This document shows positions 49,478-58,001 of a stretch of 64,000 nucleotides of DNA, piece by piece. This stretch comes from Acinetobacter lwoffii. Its GTDB lineage: Bacteria; Pseudomonadota; Gammaproteobacteria; Pseudomonadales; Moraxellaceae. A program made the translations under genes and the position numbers. Positions within the stretch are counted from its first letter, which is position 1, and each line of letters begins with the position of its first letter. The notes beneath the pieces were generated by a model, which made no database searches, was not told the origin of the DNA, and was given only the letters and a program-made list of their open reading frames with translations. The stretch spans positions 62,001-126,000 of the forward strand of contig NZ_JAMXXP010000006.1 of NCBI RefSeq assembly GCF_024129355.1, written 5' to 3'.

Positions 49478-50056
49478 ATGCAAAAATTACTGATCACTGC
49501 GCTGCTGTTTATGCTTGGACTCTGGGTGTGGAATGAATTTTTTCGTGCCATTCCGCATCTGCAAGAAAAGGGCGTACTTAAAAACTTTAAAGTAGAACCC
49601 GTTAAGCGCATTTCCGCGACTTATATTGTGCATGATCACCGTTTCGTAAAACCTGATCGTCGGGTGCTGCATCAGGCCAGCCCTGTGGTGGGGCATTTTA
49701 ATGATCTGGCCTATCTGAGTAATATTGATGTGCTGTTGCTGACTCAACCGCTGCCCGCTATACAGGCAAAACTGGAGTTTGATGAAGCAAAACGCTGCTA
49801 TCAGCTCGAAGGACAAACCAATAAAGCGGAGCGTGACTTCGTCAATACGCATGTACAGTATTTTAGTCTGATTGCTGCCACTGAAAAAATTGCCGATCAG
49901 ATTCGCCGGCTAAAATCGGGGCAGAAAATCACGCTCACTGGTGATCTGGTAACAGTTCATTCAGGCACGACTGGACAAGAATTCCGGGTTGGAACAGGCT
50001 CTGAATATCGTGCTCATTGTCAGTTGCTGCAAGTAACCCACGTCCAGCAGCACTAA
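49478..50056 (+). CDS. Unknown membrane-anchored protein
   Basis: 192 residues with one N-terminal hydrophobic segment (LLITALLFMLGLWVWNEFF). I do not recognise the family. The end, with GQKITLTGDLVTVHSGTTGQEFR and HCQLLQVTHV, resembles the protein at 50896-51459 (RGDLVRMQGELVEVRD, GACEVFRVSSI) and the NTHVQYFSLIA/NMHIIPANPEIA stretch aligns too. It follows the PF10107-like gene with a gap of 27 bases, so it is probably in its operon. Confidence 0.78.
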   Translation: MQKLLITALLFMLGLWVWNEFFRAIPHLQEKGVLKNFKVEPVKRISATYIVHDHRFVKPDRRVLHQASPVVGHFNDLAYLSNIDVLLLTQPLPAIQAKLEFDEAKRCYQLEGQTNKAERDFVNTHVQYFSLIAATEKIADQIRRLKSGQKITLTGDLVTVHSGTTGQEFRVGTGSEYRAHCQLLQVTHVQQH

Positions 50057-50080
50057 ATACAAGAGAGTAGTGAATTAGCT

Positions 50081-50704
50081 CTATGGTTTAAGAAACCGGG
50101 CTAACAACATGCGTTGGCCAATCTTCGGAATACCTTCGGCATCTACATAACTTAAGCTTTCTATTTCAAAACCGGTTTCCAGCAAGGCGGTTTCAATATC
50201 TCGATTCAGATGACAGCCATCTGCGACTTTCTTTTGAATGGGAGTGAGTAAATGTTGCAGACGCTGAATATTTAAATTTTGCCGATTCAGGACATGTTCG
50301 ACCACATGTAAAGTCCCACCCGGTTGTAGCACACGGTAAATTTCCTGCAGGCTCTGTTCCAGCTCTGCAATACTACAAAGCGTCCAGGCAGACACAATAT
50401 TTTCCACACTATTTTCGGCAAAAGGCAAAGCTTCTGCACTGGCCTGAATATGCTCGACCTGAAACCCTGCCTGTTGAATTCGCGCTTCTGCCAGTTTGAA
50501 GATCGCCGGATTTGGTTCTAGCGCATAGACCTTATCAACCGATTGATAAAAAGGCAGATTTAGGCCGGTACCAAAACCAATTTCCAGTACTTCACCGGAA
50601 ATATCCAAAAGTAGTTCACGACGCAAGTCCATCAAGGATGGCGTTTGCATCACTTGATTCAGCAGATGCGCAAAGATATGTTGTTGATAAAGTTTATACA
50701 ACAT
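50081..50704 (-). CDS. Class I SAM-dependent methyltransferase
   Basis: 207 residues. SAM-binding motif I is EVLEIGFGTGLNLPFYQ, followed by VYALEPNPAI, AEALPFAENSVENIVSAWTLC and LQPGGTLHVVEHVL. These are marks of the Methyltransf_11/UbiE-like class that acts on small molecules. Substrate unknown. It lies between two plus-strand genes for mutually similar proteins, on the opposite strand. Confidence 0.88.
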   Translation of the reverse strand: MLYKLYQQHIFAHLLNQVMQTPSLMDLRRELLLDISGEVLEIGFGTGLNLPFYQSVDKVYALEPNPAIFKLAEARIQQAGFQVEHIQASAEALPFAENSVENIVSAWTLCSIAELEQSLQEIYRVLQPGGTLHVVEHVLNRQNLNIQRLQHLLTPIQKKVADGCHLNRDIETALLETGFEIESLSYVDAEGIPKIGQRMLLARFLKP

Positions 50705-50895
50705 TTGAGTTATTTTAATTTGATGGAAATACGTTCTAGCTTAACTGAAAAATAAAATGATAGGCATATATCGAGCTGACTAAATACATGCAATTTGTTA
50801 CCAAGTTCAACTGTTTATTCATTAAAAAATCCGTAAGATTAAGGAAGATATCCTTAAAACGTTTAATCAACTTGATTAGGATTAGATTAAAAATT

Positions 50896-51459
50896 ATGCT
50901 CAAATACTTTAAACATTATGCTTTGCTGGCCAGCCTGTTGCTGCCTATTTCGGGCTATAGCTCGGTCGACCACAATATTGCCAAAGGTTTGCCTCCTGTC
51001 GTTAAAGGCCAGTCAATTTCGGTCTTGCAGCCCTTTAAAGGTGATTTCCGTATTCTGGGTTCCAAGGTTTATAGTTCTGACCCGCAAGCCAAATTCTCTC
51101 CGATTGATTATGCCGTCAGTTGGGGGCTGTTTGCTGAACCTGAAATTGCCCGACATATCACAGTGAATCAATATGACCGTTATTTAAACTGGAAAATGGA
51201 TCGGGTGCCAGTGCCGGTAGAACAAGCCAAGCAGATGGTGTCCAATATGCATATCATTCCTGCCAATCCTGAAATTGCCAAGGCAATTAAAAAAGTAAAG
51301 CGTGGCGATCTGGTGCGTATGCAAGGGGAACTGGTTGAAGTGCGTGACAAAGATCTGGTCTGGAAATCGTCTTTAACTCCGACCGATACGGGTGATGGTG
51401 CCTGTGAAGTTTTCCGCGTCAGTTCCATTAAGTGGATTGAAAAAGTCGCTAAGAGCTAA
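50896..51459 (+). CDS. Unknown exported protein
   Basis: 187 residues from ATG 50896. A signal peptide (FKHYALLASLLLPISGYS) is followed by a soluble domain with FSPIDYAVSWGLFAEPEIA, RYLNWKMDRVPV, SNMHIIPANPEIAKAIKKVKRGDLVRMQGELVEV and a late cysteine. An in-frame ATG at 50788 adds 36 basic residues before the signal peptide and is unlikely. The second half resembles the unknown protein at 49478-50056. Function unknown. Confidence 0.78.
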   Translation: MLKYFKHYALLASLLLPISGYSSVDHNIAKGLPPVVKGQSISVLQPFKGDFRILGSKVYSSDPQAKFSPIDYAVSWGLFAEPEIARHITVNQYDRYLNWKMDRVPVPVEQAKQMVSNMHIIPANPEIAKAIKKVKRGDLVRMQGELVEVRDKDLVWKSSLTPTDTGDGACEVFRVSSIKWIEKVAKS

Positions 51460-51490
51460 AACAGACATTCTATACACTTCTGAGTTGTAT

Positions 51491-51519
51491 AAAAAACCGC
51501 TCCTTTGAGCGGTTTTTTT
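51491..51519. terminator. Bidirectional terminator
   Basis: ACCGCTC, a CTTT loop and GAGCGGT, with A and T tracts, lie between the unknown exported protein and the convergent HopJ-type gene. Confidence 0.88.
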
Positions 51520-51532
51520 ATCTGCTTAGTAC

Positions 51533-51862
51533 TTACTTCGCAGTTAAAGCCTGACCTTCAAAGGCAATTTCATCCCACCCATTAAGCATAAATTGACGGA
51601 TATTCTGATGATCAGTTGCCTCTGGCGTCGCCAGTACAGCCGAATAATGTTCGGCAAACAGGCTTAACGTTTGTGCCTGATCCAGACCATTTAATTGTGC
51701 AAAAGAAAAGACTTTGGCGCTGCCCTGGTTTTCTGTGGCCGCATTATTCTGCTGGCCATTTTTAAATGCAGTCGGTGTATGCGTATAACGCGATTCGATA
51801 TAAGTAATCACATCTGCAAATTTTGCTTCGCCTGCTGCCAACTGGGCCAATAAATTCTGTGC
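51533..51862 (-). CDS. HopJ-type (PF08888) protein
   Basis: 109 residues from ATG 51862, with AGGA 8 bases upstream. ITYIESRYTHTPTAFKNG, FSFAQLNGLDQAQTLSLFAEHY and TDHQNIRQFMLNGWDEI fit the HopJ type III effector family. In free-living bacteria such as this the name is misleading; the role is unknown, and no type III secretion gene is near. The start was chosen over a longer frame whose extra residues are not family-like. Confidence 0.85.
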   Translation of the reverse strand, partial: AQNLLAQLAAGEAKFADVITYIESRYTHTPTAFKNGQQNNAATENQGSAKVFSFAQLNGLDQAQTLSLFAEHYSAVLATPEATDHQNIRQFMLNGWDEIAFEGQALTAK

Positions 51863-52040
51863 CATGCTGTTTTTCCTGTGCCATTCATGAAAATTGGATG
51901 CAATAAATATAGCAATTTTCTTGCGAAGTTCCATGGTATTTCATTGATTTTCGGTTCAAGATAACAGTGAAAATTATCCATGATGAATATGAAACTGTGG
52001 ATAAAATAAACTTGATCAATAAATAGAACAGGAAAAAAAT

Positions 52041-52421
52041 ATGGGCTGGCTTTGGGTGGCAATGGGTGGGGCAATCGGTGCCAGTCTGCGTTATGCAGCC
52101 GGACTTTGGCTGTCCAAACCACAAATGCAATTTCCTTGGCCCACCTGGTGGCTCAATATTCTGGGCTGTTTATGTGCCGGGATTTTTTTTGCCTGTAGCC
52201 AAAAGTATCCAGTACTCCAACAAGAAGCTCGTCTGTTTTTAATGGTGGGAATTCTCGGTGGTTTTACCACATTTTCCAGTTTCGGTCTGGAAAGCTTTTT
52301 GTTATTCAAGCAAGGTGCTATGGGCCTAGCGCTGTTATATGCATTATCCAGCTTAATTGTCGGCATTATTGTTCTGGCGCTGGGCTTTTATTTAACTTCA
52401 ATCGTATTGGCACAGAGTTAA
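52041..52421 (+). CDS. crcB: Fluoride exporter CrcB
   Basis: 126 residues with four hydrophobic segments. MGGAIGASLRYA near the start, WWLNILGCLCAGIF (the Asn of the pore) and GILGGFTTFSSFG near 70-82 are the Fluc/CrcB signatures. The family forms dimeric channels that export fluoride. I do not see a fluoride riboswitch in the short gap before it. Downstream is an inverted repeat GTCAGGAAAT/ATTTCCTGAC at 52439-52466 without a U run. Confidence 0.92.
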   Translation: MGWLWVAMGGAIGASLRYAAGLWLSKPQMQFPWPTWWLNILGCLCAGIFFACSQKYPVLQQEARLFLMVGILGGFTTFSSFGLESFLLFKQGAMGLALLYALSSLIVGIIVLALGFYLTSIVLAQS

Positions 52422-52510
52422 AATAAGCGCATAAAAAAGTCAGGAAATTGGAGGTCATTTCCTGACATAAACCACGATTTAAATCTTAAGATAACTGAGG
52501 GTTTTCGGTT

Positions 52511-52762
52511 TTAGCCCCGTTTAAAGCGGCCAAAACGTTTGTTAAAGCTTGCCACACGTCCTTCATTGCTGGTCTGACGTTGCTCACCCGTATAGAAAGG
52601 ATGTGATGCACTCGAAATATCTAGTGTTACATAAGGATATGTTTTACCTTGATATTCTTTAGTTTGGCTCGAGTTCATCGTGCTGCCAATCACGAAATAG
52701 GCATCGGCATTGGTATCATGGAATAACACTTCACGATACTCGGGATGGATATCTGAACGCAT
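52511..52762 (-). CDS. rpmE2: 50S ribosomal protein L31 type B (zinc-independent)
   Basis: 83 residues from ATG 52762 with GGAAG upstream. [16 protein letters not shown] and [15 protein letters not shown] fit L31 type B. There is no cysteine anywhere in the protein, so it cannot bind zinc as type A L31 does. Such paralogues replace the zinc-binding L31 when zinc is short. A near-perfect Zur-box palindrome lies 27 bases upstream of the start, so it is probably de-repressed in zinc starvation. Confidence 0.95.
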   Translation of the reverse strand: MRSDIHPEYREVLFHDTNADAYFVIGSTMNSSQTKEYQGKTYPYVTLDISSASHPFYTGEQRQTSNEGRVASFNKRFGRFKRG

Positions 52763-52788
52763 ATCTAACTTCCTCATGATTCTTGATT

Positions 52789-52809
52789 AAATGTTATAAT
52801 GTAACATTT
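52789..52809 (-). promoter_or_regulatory. Zur-box-like operator of rpmE2
   Basis: Perfect 8-base arms AAATGTTA and TAACATTT surround a 5-base centre; the 21-base site closely fits the gammaproteobacterial Zur consensus GAAATGTTATANTATAACATTTC. It is immediately upstream of a gene that, in other bacteria, is under Zur. Confidence 0.8.
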
Positions 52810-52858
52810 GATATTTCAAGTAATCTAGGGTTACAGCGTGTAAGCCTATCGTCTCAAC

Positions 52859-54157
52859 TTAGCTTCGACTCGGTACCAGTTCTTCAAATACATCACTTAA
52901 ATCATCATGTACTTTGAGATGAATCAGGTTCCAGTATTGTCCTGAAATTGTGCGATTCACCATCAAGGTATCAGGAGAGGGCTTAAATACATCCCAATAT
53001 TTCAACGAAGGTTTCAGCAACTCCATCCCATCATGATGCGCTGAGTTTTCGGCAAAATCATAGTCAGTGACCAGAGGACGCATGAGCACTTCCAGCCACT
53101 GTTCATATAATTCTTTCGGGAATTTTCCAGTTTCAGTCAAGGAATGCAGCGCATCCAGCTGTTGCTCGATCACGGGAATATTCTTCTCGCGTGCAGCATG
53201 GATCAGTTCCCTAAAATGTCCAATCACTTCAGTCGATAAGGTTTTGACGCCACCATAGTCATAAACAATCACAGAGCCATCTTCACGAAATGCAAAGTTG
53301 CCTGGATGCGGGTCACAGTGAAAGCGTTTCAGATAAAAAATTTCCTGACCAATGGCGCGGAAGAGGCGGCGGCCTAAAGCATTTCGGGTTTCGAGTGGCC
53401 AAGTGCTGGCAGTTTCGATACTTTCACCAAGCTCTTGGCTTAAGGTCAAAATATGTCGCGATGAATACTCATGAAACACTTTCGGAATCACAATTTTATT
53501 GTCCAGAGGCTCATGGAAGGCACGGGCGATTTCCAGATTCTGGGCTTCAATTTCATAGTTCAGCTCATTGTCCAGACTGTGCTGAATTTCTTTAAATAAT
53601 TGATCTTGAAGTTTACGGTCAATCTTTAAGACGCCCATCATGCGCAGTGCCAGACGAACTTGTTTCAGGTCGCTTTCGCAGGCTTCATCCACACCAGGAT
53701 ATTGTACTTTGACCACAACTTGCTGGCCATTCGGTAGGGTGGCTTTATGCACCTGACCAATCGAGGCCGCGGCAAATGGCTGCTCATCAAACTGCTGGAA
53801 AAGTTGCTGTAAAGGTTTACCCAATTCTTTTTCCACTTGTGCCTGAATTTCTTTAAACGGCATCGGTGGCGCCTGACGCTGTAACTTGGCAATGGCTTTA
53901 GCGACTTCGGGCGGGAAAACATCTTTATATTGAGAGGCGATCTGGCCAACTTTCATGACTGCGCCTTTCATTTCCCCCAAGGTATCCGCAATCTGCACAC
54001 CAATATCCTGAAATAATTTACTGCGCGCAGTGTTTTTCTGCTCGTCATCGGCAGTTAAATTTTTAATGGAATTGGAGAGGGTTTTACCTGCAATACTTGC
54101 GGTCATTCCGGCAAGTTTCATAAAGCGACGACCGGGTGTGCTAGCCGTTTTTGCCAT
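52859..54157 (-). CDS. ABC1/AarF (UbiB-like) atypical kinase
   Basis: 432 residues. The ABC1 N-terminal KxGQ motif appears as KVGQIASQY; the A-rich loop as AAASIGQVHKA; the lysine of the nucleotide site in VVVKVQYPG; and the catalytic-loop region FHCDPHPGNFAF with the metal motif YDYGG. Members act in ubiquinone synthesis or lipid handling. It lacks obvious C-terminal membrane helices of UbiB, so it is a soluble or peripheral homologue. It ends 97 bases from the Zur site. Confidence 0.9.
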   Translation of the reverse strand: MAKTASTPGRRFMKLAGMTASIAGKTLSNSIKNLTADDEQKNTARSKLFQDIGVQIADTLGEMKGAVMKVGQIASQYKDVFPPEVAKAIAKLQRQAPPMPFKEIQAQVEKELGKPLQQLFQQFDEQPFAAASIGQVHKATLPNGQQVVVKVQYPGVDEACESDLKQVRLALRMMGVLKIDRKLQDQLFKEIQHSLDNELNYEIEAQNLEIARAFHEPLDNKIVIPKVFHEYSSRHILTLSQELGESIETASTWPLETRNALGRRLFRAIGQEIFYLKRFHCDPHPGNFAFREDGSVIVYDYGGVKTLSTEVIGHFRELIHAAREKNIPVIEQQLDALHSLTETGKFPKELYEQWLEVLMRPLVTDYDFAENSAHHDGMELLKPSLKYWDVFKPSPDTLMVNRTISGQYWNLIHLKVHDDLSDVFEELVPSRS

Positions 54158-54444
54158 GCGAGATTCCTTGAAACCAACTATGAATGGATGTATTTGATCA
54201 TAGGTGACAACGGTTCAATTGCCTAGATTTAATTGTAGAGGTTGTGTTGTGATTTCCTTCAGCTTCTCCATGTTTAATGCATCATCTTTGATTTGTTAAA
54301 AGATTTATCTTTATTGCTTGCGTTTAAACTATAAGAATATGCCGGAATCCGTCATCGTTTTAGATAAGACCGAGTACTAATTCTGAATGTTGTTTTATAG
54401 CTAAAAGCTTAGAATAAACAGAGTATAGTAATGAAGAAAATTCA

Positions 54445-54651
54445 ATGAAAGTCTATCGATATTTTACCGGGAAAGATGATGTACATTTTTGTGCGCGGGT
54501 GACCCGTGCCTTAAATGAAGGTTATGAGCTATATGGTTCACCCACCATGACTTTTAATGATACGGATGTAATTGTGGGGCAGGTGGTGATTAAAGATGTA
54601 GTGGATGAATCTGAGATTCCACAAGGATTAAAAAATGCGCTGGATCTTTAA
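54445..54651 (+). CDS. DUF1737 domain protein
   Basis: 68 residues. KVYRYFTGKDDVHFCARVTRALNEGYELYGSPTMTFN is the DUF1737 pattern, seen in several bacteria as small stand-alone proteins. Function unknown. Its stop codon lies inside the loop of the terminator that follows. Confidence 0.82.
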   Translation: MKVYRYFTGKDDVHFCARVTRALNEGYELYGSPTMTFNDTDVIVGQVVIKDVVDESEIPQGLKNALDL

Positions 54652-54668
54652 TCTCAGCGCATTTTCTA
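54629..54668. terminator. Terminator overlapping the DUF1737 end
   Basis: AAAATGCGCTG and CAGCGCATTTT form a perfect stem; the stop codon is in its loop. It may also end the convergent abeM transcript. Confidence 0.75.
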
Positions 54669-54693
54669 GCTTAAATTAATCAAATAAAAGTGT

Positions 54694-56052
54694 TTAGTTG
54701 TTTAGACTTAAGCGTTTATTATTGCCATATAAACGGCCCAATAAAAGTATACAAGCTACGCTGAGGCCTACAATCAGGCCAACCCAGACACCGGCGGCGC
54801 CCATGTCGGTAAAGCGGGACAAATACACCCCGACCGGGAAGGCGATGACCCAGTAAGCCAGCATGGTAATCCACATTGGCCCCTTGGTATCCTGCATGCC
54901 GCGCAGACAACCTGCCGCACTGATCTGCCACGCATCCATCAGCTGATAGGCAATGGCAAACAGAATCAGATACACCGCAATTTGGGTCACGATCAGATCT
55001 GAGGTGTAGAGTGCTACGATTTCATTGCGGAAAACCCAAAGCAGAATCATGGTCAGGATCGCCAGAATAGTGGCAGTAATCAGGCCGAGATATTGTACTT
55101 TACGCATGGCTTGCCAGTTCTGTTCACCATAGTAGGTGCCAACCCGAATGGTCAGGGCAATCGCCAGTGACATGGGAATCATGAACAGTTGTGAAGTGAC
55201 AGAAATAGCAATCTGATGGGCAGCGACAATGGTCTCACCCAAAGGACTCAGCACAATTGCAGCAGTACTGAAAATACTGACCTCAAAAAAAATTGCCAAT
55301 CCGATTGGAAAGCCAAGCTGTAAGATGCGCTTCATCCATTCCGGGTTGATTTTTTCCCAATGGGTAAAAGGCTGGGTACGTTGATAGGCCTTATTTTTAA
55401 AGATATACAACGCGAGGGTGATGACCATTAGCCACTGTAAAATCGCCGTGGCAAACCCACAGCCTGCACTGCCTAGGGCCGGAACAGGGCCAATACCATA
55501 CATAAAGATATAGTTCAGCGGAACTAGCAAGACCAGCGCCAATAAACTAATCACGGTCACCGGACGCGGATTTCCAATCGCTTCAGAATAGCCGCGTAAG
55601 GCCGCATACATGGTTACCGCTGGCATACCAAAACCAATCGCATGCAGAAATAAACCGGCTTTAGGTTGTAAGCTTTCCGGTACACCTAAAAGTGGCAAAG
55701 TGGCCGGCAAGAGTTGCAAAATCAAGCCGGCAATTACCCCAAGAATCAGGGCAACCCAAAGCGATTGACGTGCAATGGTGGCAATTTTTTCAGGTGTGCG
55801 TGCGCCATTGGCCTCAGCAACCAAAGGCGTCGTGGCAATCATAATGCCACTAAACAGCAGCATCACCGGAATCCAGAGTCCTACTCCGACGGCAATCGCG
55901 GCAAGATCGGTAGCAGACAGGTGACCGGCCATAATGGTATCAATCAGACCCAGACCAGCCTGAGAAAATTGGGTCACCAGAATAGGCAGCATCAGATGAA
56001 ACAGTTTTTTTAATTCAAAACCAAAGGTTGTGACTGGTGAAACATTCGACAC
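54694..56052 (-). CDS. abeM: MATE-family multidrug efflux pump (AbeM-like)
   Basis: 452 residues with 12 hydrophobic segments in two MATE repeats. LFHLMLPILVTQFSQAGLGLIDTIMAGHLSATDLAAIAVG, the stretch AALRGYSEAIGNPRPVTV and SAAGCLRGMQDTKGPMWITMLAYWVIAFP are close to AbeM of A. baumannii and NorM. It should export cationic drugs such as quinolones or aminoglycosides by proton exchange. It and the YdcZ-type gene are both on the minus strand. Confidence 0.92.
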   Translation of the reverse strand: MSNVSPVTTFGFELKKLFHLMLPILVTQFSQAGLGLIDTIMAGHLSATDLAAIAVGVGLWIPVMLLFSGIMIATTPLVAEANGARTPEKIATIARQSLWVALILGVIAGLILQLLPATLPLLGVPESLQPKAGLFLHAIGFGMPAVTMYAALRGYSEAIGNPRPVTVISLLALVLLVPLNYIFMYGIGPVPALGSAGCGFATAILQWLMVITLALYIFKNKAYQRTQPFTHWEKINPEWMKRILQLGFPIGLAIFFEVSIFSTAAIVLSPLGETIVAAHQIAISVTSQLFMIPMSLAIALTIRVGTYYGEQNWQAMRKVQYLGLITATILAILTMILLWVFRNEIVALYTSDLIVTQIAVYLILFAIAYQLMDAWQISAAGCLRGMQDTKGPMWITMLAYWVIAFPVGVYLSRFTDMGAAGVWVGLIVGLSVACILLLGRLYGNNKRLSLNN

Positions 56053-56091
56053 AAAAATTACTCATCGTGATCATGTGCTTAAATAGAAGGT

Positions 56092-56550
56092 TTAGCGTTG
56101 TAAAGTGAGAAGCACACCAATAAAAATTACCACGCCGCCTAAAAGACGTTGCCAATTAATCGGCATTTTTTCATTACCCAATAATCCCAGATGATCGACC
56201 AGCATCGACATCACCATCTGACCAAAAATAATGAGACCGCTAAGAACCAGAAAGCCAAGTTTGGGCGCTGCATAAATGCTCATGCTAATCGCGTATACAC
56301 CCACGATGCCCCCGAGCCATAAATACCAGGGAACACTCATCAGTTCCTGTAAACCGGGTTTGGGATTGGACTGAAAAAGTACGATTACGGCGAGCACTAT
56401 TGTACCAATCAAAAAGGAAAAAAATGCAGCTTGAATAGGAGAATATAAATATTCTTTTAGTTGTGTATTAATTGCGGTCTGGAGTGTCAATAAAACACCG
56501 ATTGCAAAAACCAAAGGAAGTAAAATAATAAGTTGAGAAGATATTTTCAT
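56092..56550 (-). CDS. DMT-family YdcZ/DUF606 membrane protein
   Basis: 152 residues with five hydrophobic segments. LLTLQTAINTQLKEYLYSPIQAAFFSFLIGTI, PWYLWLGGIVGVYAISMSIYAAPKLG and LIIFGQMVMSMLVDHLGLLG are typical of the YdcZ half-size DMT transporters. Such proteins usually act as dimers; substrate unknown. It is upstream of abeM with a gap of 39 bases, so they may share a transcript. Confidence 0.85.
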   Translation of the reverse strand: MKISSQLIILLPLVFAIGVLLTLQTAINTQLKEYLYSPIQAAFFSFLIGTIVLAVIVLFQSNPKPGLQELMSVPWYLWLGGIVGVYAISMSIYAAPKLGFLVLSGLIIFGQMVMSMLVDHLGLLGNEKMPINWQRLLGGVVIFIGVLLTLQR

Positions 56551-56664
56551 AATTTTAACTGACTAATTCTATTTAAATTTTTAGGCATATCACACGATCA
56601 AATTTAATTTTAGCAGTCTTGCCGCCGAGTCATGTTAAAATTCGGCTATATCTTGTAATCGTTT

Positions 56665-57831
56665 TTGAGTAGTTCTTTGGCTGAATTGAATCCTGCTGCT
56701 GTCCCTTTGTCCTTATATATTCATATGCCTTGGTGTGTGCGCAAATGTCCTTATTGTGACTTCAATTCGCATGCGGTTCCGGATGGTCAATTATCACTGG
56801 AATTGGAACAGGAATATTTACGAGCACTGGTGGAAGACTTTAAAACTCAGGTCGATTTTGCCCAAGGCCGGCAGATTCACAGTGTCTTTATTGGTGGGGG
56901 GACGCCGTCACTGATTTCTGCCCCAGGCTATCAATGGTTATTTGATCAGCTTAAAGCCATTATTCCCTTTGCTGAAGGCTGTGAAATTACACTGGAAGCC
57001 AATCCCGGTACGGTCGAACATGATCCGTTTGCTGGTTATTTGCAGGCCGGCATTAATCGTTTGTCAATTGGGGTGCAGAGTTTTAATACCGAGCATCTCA
57101 AGCGTTTGGGACGGATTCATAGCAATGAAGATGCGATTTCTGCCATTGGGCTGGCACGTGAAGCTGGCTTTCAGCGCATTAACGTCGACTTGATGCATGG
57201 TTTACCGGAACAGACTTTAGAACAAGCTTTACATGATTTAAAACTGGCGGTAGAACAGGGCGCTACGCATATTTCCTGGTATCAGCTGACGATTGAGCCA
57301 AATACGGTATTTTTCCGGACTCAACCGATTTTGCCTGTCGATGAAGTATTGGAAGATATTCAGGAACAGGGTGAATTCTACTTAAAAGCGCAGGGTTTTA
57401 TCAATTACGAAGTTTCAGCTTGGCGTAAAGAATTGCCTTCAGCGCATAATCTGAATTACTGGCAGTTTGGTGACTATCTGGCAATTGGTGCCGGAGCACA
57501 TGGTAAAGTCACTCAGCCGGATGGTGTATATCGGTTCCAGAAAACCCGTTTACCTAAGGACTACTTAGCCAAAGTACCTGCCGAGCATGTGCAGTTTAAG
57601 CGTATTGAAGATGCCGACATGCCTTTTGAATTTATGATGAATGCGTTACGTTTAAATCAGGGTGTGGAAGCCAAACTCTATGCCGAACGTACTGGTTTGA
57701 GTCTAGATACTTTACATGAGTTACTGAGTTCTTTACGTGACAGAAAATTAATGGTCGATGATCAAGACCGGCTTTCTTGTACTGAGCAGGGGCATATCTT
57801 TTTAAATTCGGTGCTGGAAGAATTTCTTTAA
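56665..57831 (+). CDS. hemW: Radical SAM heme chaperone HemW
   Basis: 388 residues, starting at TTG 56665. The radical SAM cluster cysteines are C24, C28 and C31 (CVRKCPYC), with FIGGGTPSLIS, LEANPGTVE, RLSIGVQSF and NVDLMHGLPEQT following and the C-terminal HemN domain. It differs from true HemN by the motif CxxxCxxC without the extra C-terminal cysteine. HemW is a heme-insertion chaperone. An ATG further in would lose the cluster region, so the TTG is favoured. Confidence 0.92.
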   Translation: MSSSLAELNPAAVPLSLYIHMPWCVRKCPYCDFNSHAVPDGQLSLELEQEYLRALVEDFKTQVDFAQGRQIHSVFIGGGTPSLISAPGYQWLFDQLKAIIPFAEGCEITLEANPGTVEHDPFAGYLQAGINRLSIGVQSFNTEHLKRLGRIHSNEDAISAIGLAREAGFQRINVDLMHGLPEQTLEQALHDLKLAVEQGATHISWYQLTIEPNTVFFRTQPILPVDEVLEDIQEQGEFYLKAQGFINYEVSAWRKELPSAHNLNYWQFGDYLAIGAGAHGKVTQPDGVYRFQKTRLPKDYLAKVPAEHVQFKRIEDADMPFEFMMNALRLNQGVEAKLYAERTGLSLDTLHELLSSLRDRKLMVDDQDRLSCTEQGHIFLNSVLEEFL

Positions 57832-57864
57832 TTATTTAATTTTCCCATTGTTTGAAAAGAAACA

Positions 57865-57889
57865 CCACTAGGATTCTAGTGGGTTTTTT
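57865..57889 (+). terminator. Terminator after hemW
   Basis: CCACTAG, a GATT loop and CTAGTGG with a T run lie about 35 bases after the stop. Confidence 0.85.
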
Positions 57890-58001
57890 ATTGCCTTAAA
57901 TAAATACCTAAAGTCTGATTGATGCTTTCTTAGAGAGAAGTTTTCTGAGAATATTCAAAGATTAAATTAAATGAATATTATAATTTCTAAAGGGTGGGCA
58001 G

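Noticed and set aside
51533..51862. HopJ name as evidence of a type III secretion effector
   Set aside because: The family is widespread in non-pathogens and no secretion genes are present.
52439..52466. Inverted repeat GTCAGGAAAT/ATTTCCTGAC after crcB
   Set aside because: No T run follows, so I did not call it a terminator; it might still be one of weak type.
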